Assembly (NCBI GenBank): GCA_937995505.1 | Contig: CALKJV010000013.1 | Span: 1 to 6,298, forward strand | Reading direction: 5' to 3' | DNA: 6,298 nt | DNA from: an uncultured Bacteroidia bacterium | Lineage (GTDB): Bacteria; Bacteroidota; Bacteroidia; SpSt-205 | Part shown: piece after piece, positions 1-5,807 of the stretch | Layout of the letters: the number at the start of each line of letters is the position of its first letter | Position numbering within the stretch: position 1 is the first letter of the stretch | Notes under the pieces: generated by a model | The model's database searches: none | The model's input: only the letters and a program-made list of their open reading frames with translations | Told to the model about the DNA's origin: nothing | Position numbers and translations under genes: made by a program

Positions 1-1
1 G

Positions 2-163
2 ATCGCCAATCGGCTAAAAGGCTTGGGATACGAGGTACGGTATGAACTGTACTGGCGAGAAGCTTATAACCTATGGGCATGGCTACCTGGTGTGAAGCTA
101 CCTTGGTCGCCGGGTCGTCACGAGGAAAGGGAGTTAGGGACCGTTGCTTCTCAGGGGAGTTAG
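2..163 (+). CDS. C-terminal end of an unidentified protein (5' partial)
   Basis: This reading frame is open from the left edge and ends at TAG (161-163), giving 53 residues of what would be a protein C-terminus. The composition looks protein-like: an amphipathic start (IANRLKGLGYEVRYEL) followed by an aromatic-rich segment (YWREAYNLWAWLPGVKLPW), then a charged, low-complexity tail. The GYEV-type turn and strand near the start would fit a Rossmann-like or glycosyltransferase-like fold, but too little is visible to name a family and I do not recognise it. It runs toward uvrB, so the two genes are convergent. A competing frame (73-258) overlaps it but looks less like protein. Confidence is moderate that this is coding and nil on function. 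Confidence 0.45.
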   Translation: MANRLKGLGYEVRYELYWREAYNLWAWLPGVKLPWSPGRHEERELGTVASQGS

Positions 164-260
164 TCCGAAAAGGTATGGGGGGCTCCTCGGAGCGGACGGA
201 GAGTTGGTACACTAAGGCTTTCCCGAGTGGCAGTCGGGCCTGGCTCGTAGTGGAGTAGCG
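164..260. other. Convergent intergenic gap between the left-edge gene and uvrB
   Basis: These 97 bases separate two converging stop codons (163 and 261). They contain two small inverted repeats: GCTCC/GGAGC at 182-186 and 189-193 with a two-base spacer, and CCCGA/TCGGG at 222-226 and 234-238. A short outer complement (GTCC 163-166 with GGAC 194-197) could enclose the first. There is no U-tract on either strand, and I see no tRNA, promoter or recognisable small RNA. A shared bidirectional termination region is plausible from position alone. Confidence 0.4.
215..241. terminator. Weak candidate hairpin in the convergent gap
   Basis: CCCGA (222-226) can pair with TCGGG (234-238) around a seven-base loop. 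AGG (215-217) and CCT (239-241) could add an outer clamp across an asymmetric bulge. It lies about 20-45 bases past the uvrB stop, where a terminator would be expected. The stem is only five base pairs and no run of T follows on either strand, so it does not meet the usual intrinsic-terminator pattern. It is listed as the best candidate rather than as a firm call. Confidence 0.15.
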
Positions 261-2258
261 TCACGAAGGCTGAAGCGACTTCTGGGTCAGTATAGCTTCC
301 AGGGTTCGTAGCTCGTCGCGGTAGCGGGCTGCGGTGAGGTACTCTTCGGCTTCGGCGGCCGCAAGCATGCGGCGGCGTGTCTCCTCTATCAGCACTTGTA
401 GCTCTAAGGGGCTAAGCTGAGCTTCAGGCCGGTCTCGGAGCTGGTCAGCCGAAGGAAGACCCGACAAAGCCTGCGCCCCCTCTCGCCCGATCCGCCCTGC
501 CGTGCGCGGCACGATGCCATGCTGGGCATTGTAAGCCAGCTGCTTCTGGCGCCGACGCTCCGACTCTCGCATAAAGCGCTGCATAGACTCCGTAACTCGG
601 TCGGCATATAGCCATACCTCTCCTTCTACATTGCGAGCGGCGCGCCCCGCTATCTGTATCAGCGAGGTCTCCGAGCGCAAAAAGCCCTCCTTATCCGCCT
701 CTAAGATAGCTACCAAAGATACCTGCGGTAAATCTAGCCCTTCCCGCAGGAGGTTCACGCCTACGATAACATCTATTTCGCCCGCGCGCAGTTTGTCTAA
801 AATTTCCACGCGTTGGAAGGCGTTGAGGTCTGAGTGGAGATACGCTGCGGGCACTTGCAGGCGCGTAAGGAAGTCTGCGACTTCCTCGGCGAGCTTTTTT
901 GTAAGGGTTAGGACGAGGGCTCGGCCGCCATGGCTGCGATGCCGACGAATAGTGTCTATGAGGTGCTCAATGGCCCCTTCCATGGGATGCACATGTACAG
1001 GAGGGTCTACGAGGCCTGTGGGCCGCACCACCTGTTCTACAAAAGCTCCTCCCGTCTGGCTCATCTCATAGGGCCCCGGCGTAGCGCTCATGTAGATTAC
1101 CTGATCTACCAGGCTTTCAAATTCCTCAAAGCGCAAAGGCCGATTATCTAAGGCAGAGGGCAAGCGAAAGCCATACTCCACCAGTACCAGCTTACGGGAC
1201 TGGTCGCCCCCAATCATAGCCTTCAGCTGAGGGATCGTTACATGACTCTCATCAATGACCGTGAGAAACGGCCGGGGAAAGTAATCTAAAAGCGTGTAAG
1301 GCCTTTCGCCGGGCGCTCGGCCCGTGAGATGGCGAGAATAGTTCTCTACCCCATTGCAGAAGCCCAAGGTGCGTAGCTGCTCAATGTCGTAAAGGGTGCG
1401 TTTGCGTAGGCGGGTTGCTTCTTCCGTGCGACCCAGCGACTCAAGGTAGCGCACCTGCTCCTCTAACTCCGCCTGTATGCTGGCCAAGGCTGCCTCTAAC
1501 TTTTGGGGCGAGAGAACAAACATGTTGGCCGAGTAGAGGTGAAGCTCAGAGAGGCGCCGCTGCGGCTGCTGCCGAATAAGGTCAATCTCCTCAATCCCCT
1601 CAATCGCAGGTCCGTAAAAGCTAATGCGATAGCCTTTTTGCTCGTAGGGTGGAAAAACATACAGTCGGTCTCCTCGCGTGTAAAACGTACCCGGCGTATT
1701 GCCCTCGCTGGTACGCCGGTACAGCATCTGGATAAGCTGGTGGATGAGGGCTTGGCGGGGATAGCGCATCCCTACTTTCAGCTGTATGACATGCTGGGAA
1801 AACTCTGCCGGGTCTGATAGCCCGTAAATCGCAGACACCGAGGCCACTACGATTACATCCCGCCGTCCACTTACTAACGCAGTCAGCGTCTCAAGCCGAT
1901 ACCGCTCAATCTCCTTGAGAATGCTCAGTTCCTTTTCAATGTACGTGTCCGTAGCCGGGAGGTAGGCTTCGGGTTGGTAATAGTCGTAGTGGGAGATCCA
2001 GTAGCAGACGAGATTGTGGGGAAAGAACTGCTTGAATTCGCTGTATAGCTGCCAAGTGAGGGTTTTATTGTGGCTTAGGATGAGGGTGGGGAGTTGGACT
2101 TCTTGGATGACGTTGGCGATGGTGAAGGTTTTGCCAGAGCCGGTGACGCCCAGTAAGACTTGGTGGCGTTCGCCGCGCCGCAGGCCCTCTACCAGCTCTG
2201 CAATGGCGCGAGGCTGGTCGCCGCAAGGAGAAAGATCGCTCACCAGCTGAAACCGCAT
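261..2258 (-). CDS. uvrB: UvrABC excinuclease subunit B
   Basis: UvrB is the damage-verifying helicase-like subunit of nucleotide excision repair. UvrA loads it on DNA; it probes the lesion with a beta-hairpin and recruits UvrC for incision. The 665-residue product is full length for the family. Visible in order: Walker A GVTGSGKT (37-44), the hairpin region with HYDYYQPEAY (90-99), the UvrA-contacting domain (about 150-250), the Walker B box DESH (336-339), EYGFRLPSALDNRP (361-374), VNLLREGLDLP (501-511), motif VI QIAGRAARN (535-543), and a C-terminal UVR motif (about 619-654) that would contact UvrC. Oddities: His90 replaces the first Tyr of YYDYY (E. coli Tyr92), Thr-Trp replaces the usual Ala-Ala after NKTL, and motif VI reads IAG instead of TIG. 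The ATG start aligns with other UvrBs; five Gs abut it but no standard Shine-Dalgarno is visible. It is the last gene of the train, 17 bases after the CaiB-like gene. Confidence 0.97.
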   Translation of the reverse strand: MRFQLVSDLSPCGDQPRAIAELVEGLRRGERHQVLLGVTGSGKTFTIANVIQEVQLPTLILSHNKTLTWQLYSEFKQFFPHNLVCYWISHYDYYQPEAYLPATDTYIEKELSILKEIERYRLETLTALVSGRRDVIVVASVSAIYGLSDPAEFSQHVIQLKVGMRYPRQALIHQLIQMLYRRTSEGNTPGTFYTRGDRLYVFPPYEQKGYRISFYGPAIEGIEEIDLIRQQPQRRLSELHLYSANMFVLSPQKLEAALASIQAELEEQVRYLESLGRTEEATRLRKRTLYDIEQLRTLGFCNGVENYSRHLTGRAPGERPYTLLDYFPRPFLTVIDESHVTIPQLKAMIGGDQSRKLVLVEYGFRLPSALDNRPLRFEEFESLVDQVIYMSATPGPYEMSQTGGAFVEQVVRPTGLVDPPVHVHPMEGAIEHLIDTIRRHRSHGGRALVLTLTKKLAEEVADFLTRLQVPAAYLHSDLNAFQRVEILDKLRAGEIDVIVGVNLLREGLDLPQVSLVAILEADKEGFLRSETSLIQIAGRAARNVEGEVWLYADRVTESMQRFMRESERRRQKQLAYNAQHGIVPRTAGRIGREGAQALSGLPSADQLRDRPEAQLSPLELQVLIEETRRRMLAAAEAEEYLTAARYRDELRTLEAILTQKSLQPS

Positions 2259-2275
2259 ACCCCCAAAATAACACT

Positions 2276-3316
2276 TTACAGAGGCAGGCTAAATCGCTCA
2301 GCTACCCACCGATTGTGCTCTCCCAGCTGCGGTACAGAGGCGTCGGGCGCTGCCGAACTGAAATACAAAAACCCTTCTCGCCAGATAGAAGCCGCCCAAA
2401 GGGCTTGGATAGCCTCTTGGAAGGTATAGACGGGGCTTACGCAGAAGGCCGTGCCAGCGAGCTTTTCGCGCCATTCGGCCCAGGTGTGCTGGCGAAATAC
2501 TTCTTCTAGCACTTGGTGCGGATAAGGGTCGCCAAGCGTACGGCCGTAAGGGAGCAGTTCCGGCTTGCCGAGGAAGTGGCAGAGGGCTTCCCAGTATTTC
2601 TCTTCCAGAGCGGCTACGGCGATATAGCGCTGGTCTCGGGTGGGGTAGAGGCGATAGCAGGGCAAGCCCCCCGAAAAAATATCTGTACCCGGTGGTGGCA
2701 GCTGCCCTCTAAAAAGTCGGTATAGATGCGCAGTGGCATAGCTCCATCGGAGCATTTCCTCACGCATAGAGACTTCTATGTAGGTGCCTTTGCCGGTTCG
2801 GCTGCGCTGGTAAAGGGAAGCGAGAAGGTGGATAAGGGCGCTAGCGGTACCGCCTAAAATGTCCCCAAAGAGAAATCCGGGAGCCACCGGGGGGCCGTCA
2901 GGGCTCAGGCGCAGCCGGTCTAAGACGCCCGCCTCCGCAAGGAAGTTAAGGTCATGGCCAGGGCGCCCGTCTGCCATGCCAATGAGATTGAGATACATTA
3001 GGTGTGGAGAGGCCTCCTGCACTTCCGCTGGGCTTAGCCCTACCTCAGATTGGGTTTCCGGGCGATAGTTAGTGAGCAGTACATCGGCTTGGGCGAGAAG
3101 GGGTGGAAGTATCTCTGGGAGCTGCTCTGGGCGCACAGCTAAGCTATACTTCCCCCGGCTGAGCAGTTCAAAAAGGTCTGTGCCCCGCAGCGAGTCGCCT
3201 CGCGGCAAAAGCTCCACTTTGATGACCGTAGCGCCCAAATCTCGTAGGCATGTGCCTACAAGAGGCGCAGGTAGCAGCCGAGCAAGTTCTATTACTATAA
3301 GGCCCTCTAAGCTCAT
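2276..3316 (-). CDS. CaiB/BaiF family protein, alpha-methylacyl-CoA racemase-like
   Basis: This 346-residue cytosolic protein belongs to the class III CoA-transferase (CaiB/BaiF) family, whose members either move CoA between acids or epimerise 2-methylacyl-CoAs. Family marks include LEGLIVIEL at the N-terminus, LRDLGATVIKVE (24-35), ADVLLTNYRP (77-86), GHDLN (120-124), FGDILGGT (150-157) and RSRTGKGTYIEVSM (171-184). His121, Asp152 and Glu238 fall where, from memory, Mycobacterium tuberculosis MCR has its catalytic His126, Asp156 and Glu241, with offsets drifting by only one residue each. That favours racemase over transferase. Length is close to MCR (about 360). The substrate cannot be read from sequence. 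The ATG overlaps the symporter's TGA (ATGA, 3313-3316), so translational coupling is likely; no Shine-Dalgarno is seen. No beta-oxidation or CoA-ligase gene is in view. A CoA-transferase role remains possible. Confidence 0.85.
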   Translation of the reverse strand: MSLEGLIVIELARLLPAPLVGTCLRDLGATVIKVELLPRGDSLRGTDLFELLSRGKYSLAVRPEQLPEILPPLLAQADVLLTNYRPETQSEVGLSPAEVQEASPHLMYLNLIGMADGRPGHDLNFLAEAGVLDRLRLSPDGPPVAPGFLFGDILGGTASALIHLLASLYQRSRTGKGTYIEVSMREEMLRWSYATAHLYRLFRGQLPPPGTDIFSGGLPCYRLYPTRDQRYIAVAALEEKYWEALCHFLGKPELLPYGRTLGDPYPHQVLEEVFRQHTWAEWREKLAGTAFCVSPVYTFQEAIQALWAASIWREGFLYFSSAAPDASVPQLGEHNRWVAERFSLPL

Positions 3317-4680
3317 CGGCTGCGAAAGGTAAGCACTCTTTCCACCAGTACGCCTATTCCATAAGCTACTAACCCCGCAAAAAAGCCATATAGCATCGGG
3401 GGTAGTGCGGTGTGGGCAGCCTTAGCGAGGTAATATACTGCCAGGCCAAAGAGCATGCTTCCGATGGCACCTACGGGGCTGCGCCACCGAGGCGCGTGAA
3501 GCCCTACGACCATGGGCCAAAAAAGGGTTACTAAGCTAAAAATAGACGACTCGGCTACCAGCTCGTAGATGTTTTGCTCGTATAGGGCCAGCAGGGCGCA
3601 GGCGAGAGAGACAAGGAGCAGGGATACCCGCGCCTTCCATAAGCCGGCGAAGCGGTGCCAGCGAGCGAAGAGGTTTTCGGAGAGGAGTGCGGCGGGCGCT
3701 AAAAGTCCCCCACTGGCCGAACTCATAATCGCCGAAATCAGCGCCCCCCAAAAGAGCCATTGCCCCCAAGCGGGGAGATAGCGCTCTACGAGGTACAGAA
3801 TAGGAGAAACGGCGGATTCCCCTTTGAGCCATTCGGGATGGTAGAGTCGTACGCACATTCCCCCTATGAGAGGGAGCAGGCCTATGGTTAGGTAAAGGAC
3901 AGCTGCGACAATCCCCGCGCGTACAGCGGTGGTTTCGCTGCGGGCGGCAGCGACCCGCTGATACATGTCTTGCTGCGGCAGCGAACCCAGCCCAATGATC
4001 ATCCAAGCCGCAATGTATTCCGCCCAACGATGCCCTTCGGCTGGCGGTGTGAAGCGAAGAAACCCCTCAGGGAGGCGATGTACTTCATTCCACCAGCTCT
4101 CTGGTAGAAAAAACACCAAAAGCATGAGCCCCACGATGATCACGACATTCTGCGCTAAGTCTACGGCTGCTACCGACCAAAGCCCTCCCCAAAAGGTATA
4201 AGAGAGCAAGAGCAAGGTAGCTAAGGGGATGGTAAGGGTAAGGCTTGCTCCGCTAAAATAGCTTAGGGCTTGTCCGAGGGCGACAAGCTGGGCAGCTATC
4301 CAGCCAAAGTAAGAGAAGATCATAAGCGCCGTAGCGAGGCGTTCTGTCCAAGGGCCGAAGTGCATGGCATAGAAGTCGCCGAAGGTTCGTACGGGCAGTC
4401 GGTAGAAGGGTCGGGCGAGCCATACCCCCACTAAAAGCAGACAGAGGGCACTACCGAAGGGATCCTCAATTACGGCGAGGAGGCCTCCCCGAGCGAAGGT
4501 CTCAGAAGCGCCCAGGATAGTCTCGGCTCCAAACCAGGTAGAGAAAAGCAGCGAGACCGACCATAAGAGGGGCAGGCGGCGGCTTGCCAGGAGAAAGTCT
4601 TGGCTTGTGCGGACGCGTCGGGCAGCCCAAAGCCCAATTCCTATGGAAGCCAGTACATACGCCAGTACGGCCCACCCCAT
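3313..4680 (-). CDS. Sodium:solute symporter (SSS family), substrate unknown
   Basis: This is an inner-membrane secondary transporter of the SSS (PutP/SGLT, LeuT-fold) family, expected to use the sodium gradient to import a solute. The 455-residue protein is at the short end of the family. About 13 hydrophobic segments can be marked, including residues 1-20, 37-60, 69-90, 116-141, 147-191 (two helices), 222-236, 254-276, 307-332, 352-367, 380-396, 402-420 and 428-447. Family hallmarks are STWFGAETILGAS (47-59), YTFWGGLWSVAAVDLAQ (161-177), LGSLPQQDMYQRV (231-243) and SAIMSSASGGLLAP (316-329). Ser320-Ser321 match the Ser-Thr/Ser-Ser pair that forms the Na2 sodium site in PutP and vSGLT. Two starts are possible: GTG at 4683 (four-base overlap with the aminotransferase stop) or ATG at 4680 (TGATG, one-base overlap). 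I chose ATG. The substrate cannot be assigned; neighbouring sugar and acyl-CoA enzymes do not decide between a sugar, amino acid or carboxylate. Confidence 0.9.
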   Translation of the reverse strand: MGWAVLAYVLASIGIGLWAARRVRTSQDFLLASRRLPLLWSVSLLFSTWFGAETILGASETFARGGLLAVIEDPFGSALCLLLVGVWLARPFYRLPVRTFGDFYAMHFGPWTERLATALMIFSYFGWIAAQLVALGQALSYFSGASLTLTIPLATLLLLSYTFWGGLWSVAAVDLAQNVVIIVGLMLLVFFLPESWWNEVHRLPEGFLRFTPPAEGHRWAEYIAAWMIIGLGSLPQQDMYQRVAAARSETTAVRAGIVAAVLYLTIGLLPLIGGMCVRLYHPEWLKGESAVSPILYLVERYLPAWGQWLFWGALISAIMSSASGGLLAPAALLSENLFARWHRFAGLWKARVSLLLVSLACALLALYEQNIYELVAESSIFSLVTLFWPMVVGLHAPRWRSPVGAIGSMLFGLAVYYLAKAAHTALPPMLYGFFAGLVAYGIGVLVERVLTFRSR

Positions 4681-5807
4681 CACCGGAAAAATGCCCGTAC
4701 TTGCTCGGCGATATAGGAGATTTGGTCTTCGCTCAGGAAGGGGTGCATGGGCAGGGAAAGCACCTCCTTAGCGAGCCTTTCAGCATTGGGGAAGCTCCCC
4801 TCAGGGTAAGCGGCACTGCGGTAGGCAGGCTGCAAATGCAGGGGCTTCGGGTAATAGATCATCGCCGGAATGCCGCGCTCAGAAAGGTAGGCTCGCAAAG
4901 CCTCTCGCCGCCCATCTAGTACCCGTAAGGTGTATTGGTGGAAGATATGCGTGCTCCACGGCGCACGGTAGGGCACTTGTAGGGCAGGTATATCCCGCAA
5001 ATAGCTGTCGTAAAGGTCGGCAGCCGCTCGCCGGCGAGCATTGAATTCATCCAAGTGAGGCAGCTTAAGCCGCAAAATAGCCGCTTGGAGGCTATCTAAG
5101 CGGGAGTTCACGCCTATCTCGGCAAACTCGTACAAGCTATCCTGGCCGTGATTTGCAATGCGGGCGAGACGAGCCGCCAGGCGGTCCGAAGCGGTGAAGA
5201 TAGCCCCTCCATCGCCGTAGCAGCCGAGATTTTTGGAGGGGAAGAAGGAGGTACAGCCAATATCCCCCAGGGTGCCGAGCTTCTGCCGCTCGCCTGAAGG
5301 GAAGATATACTCAGCTCCAAGCGCCTGGGCCGTATCTTCTATGACAGCGAGATTTTTTTCACGGGCAAAGGCTAGGATTTCTGCCATAGGGGCTGCTTGC
5401 CCGAAAAGGTGCACAGGTACGATGGCCTTGACATTGGGGGCATAGGCTTCTTCTAGCTTTTCGGGAAGCAGGCCAAAGTGGTCAAGGGATACATCTATCC
5501 AGCGCACTTCTAAGCGCAGCAGGGCGGCGACTTCGGCGGTAGCGACATACGTAAAGGCCGGTACGATTACGGCATCCCCTGGCTTAGCGTCCAGGGCCAT
5601 GAGGGCAAGCTGGAGGGCGTCGGTGCCATTGGCACAGGGGATTACATGAGTGCCGCCGAGGTAAGTGCTAAGCTCTTCGGCGAAGCGGCTTACTTCGGGG
5701 CCGCGAATGAACTGGGTATGCGCAAGTACTTCGTTGAGCGCAGCTTCTAGCCGAGGGCCGAGGAAGCGCCGCTCCAGCTCTAAATCTACCATGCGCAGCG
5801 GTCTCAT
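4680..5807 (-). CDS. DegT/DnrJ/EryC1 PLP sugar aminotransferase, WbpE-like
   Basis: Enzymes of this family transfer an amino group, usually from glutamate, to a keto-sugar nucleotide. WbpE acts at C3 of UDP-GlcNAc(3-keto)A in O-antigen synthesis. The 375-residue product has CANGTDALQ (58-66), PAFTYVATAE (83-92), the cofactor-binding EDTAQ (157-161), FFPSKNLGCYGDGGAIF (188-204) with the Schiff-base Lys192, a GVNSRLD segment (232-238), YYPKPLHLQP (318-327) and SLPMHPFL (351-358). The resemblance to WbpE/WlbC is strong around the lysine. I chose the ATG at 5807 because it overlaps the dehydrogenase stop as ATGA (5804-5807) and puts MVDL at the expected N-terminus. A longer frame reaches 5894, but its 29 extra residues lie inside the dehydrogenase gene and are not family-like. 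No Shine-Dalgarno is seen. Adjacency to a uronate-forming dehydrogenase supports a surface-sugar role. The exact substrate is inferred, and other DegT activities (C4 amination) cannot be excluded. Confidence 0.9.
   Translation of the reverse strand: MRPLRMVDLELERRFLGPRLEAALNEVLAHTQFIRGPEVSRFAEELSTYLGGTHVIPCANGTDALQLALMALDAKPGDAVIVPAFTYVATAEVAALLRLEVRWIDVSLDHFGLLPEKLEEAYAPNVKAIVPVHLFGQAAPMAEILAFAREKNLAVIEDTAQALGAEYIFPSGERQKLGTLGDIGCTSFFPSKNLGCYGDGGAIFTASDRLAARLARIANHGQDSLYEFAEIGVNSRLDSLQAAILRLKLPHLDEFNARRRAAADLYDSYLRDIPALQVPYRAPWSTHIFHQYTLRVLDGRREALRAYLSERGIPAMIYYPKPLHLQPAYRSAAYPEGSFPNAERLAKEVLSLPMHPFLSEDQISYIAEQVRAFFR

Noticed and set aside
121..135. GAGGAAAG string reminiscent of the RNase P RNA core
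   Set aside because: The flanking bases do not continue the conserved core and no partner helices are present; the string lies in the apparent coding tail.
1..212. Minus-strand frame open from a GTG at 212 to the left edge, in the same phase as uvrB past its stop
   Set aside because: The translation is rich in Ser, Pro, Arg and Thr with no protein-like pattern. Antisense frames of GC-rich coding DNA are often open by chance. The uvrB C-terminus is already complete, with its UVR motif before the stop.
73..258. Plus-strand frame of 61 codons starting ATG in the left intergenic region
   Set aside because: It overlaps the better-looking frame ending at 163. Its composition (Gly, Ser and Arg rich, no hydrophobic core pattern) looks like noise, and it has no family resemblance or ribosome site.
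116..266. Short direct repeat CGTCACGA at 116-123 and 259-266
   Set aside because: Eight bases repeated once is expected by chance at this composition, and nothing mobile or palindromic lies between.
631..1071. 146-codon plus-strand frame inside uvrB
   Set aside because: It is fully antisense to conserved helicase motifs of uvrB and is Arg/Ser/Thr rich, as expected of a shadow frame.
2259..2275. Possible Bacteroidota -7 promoter box upstream of uvrB
   Set aside because: TTATTTTG lacks the A in the second position of TAnnTTTG, no -33 element is seen, and its closeness to the ATG would leave almost no leader.
3536..4027. 163-codon minus-strand frame inside the symporter gene
   Set aside because: It is a different phase of the same strand as the symporter, whose own frame carries the SSS motifs; the alternative product is Arg/Pro rich without family features.
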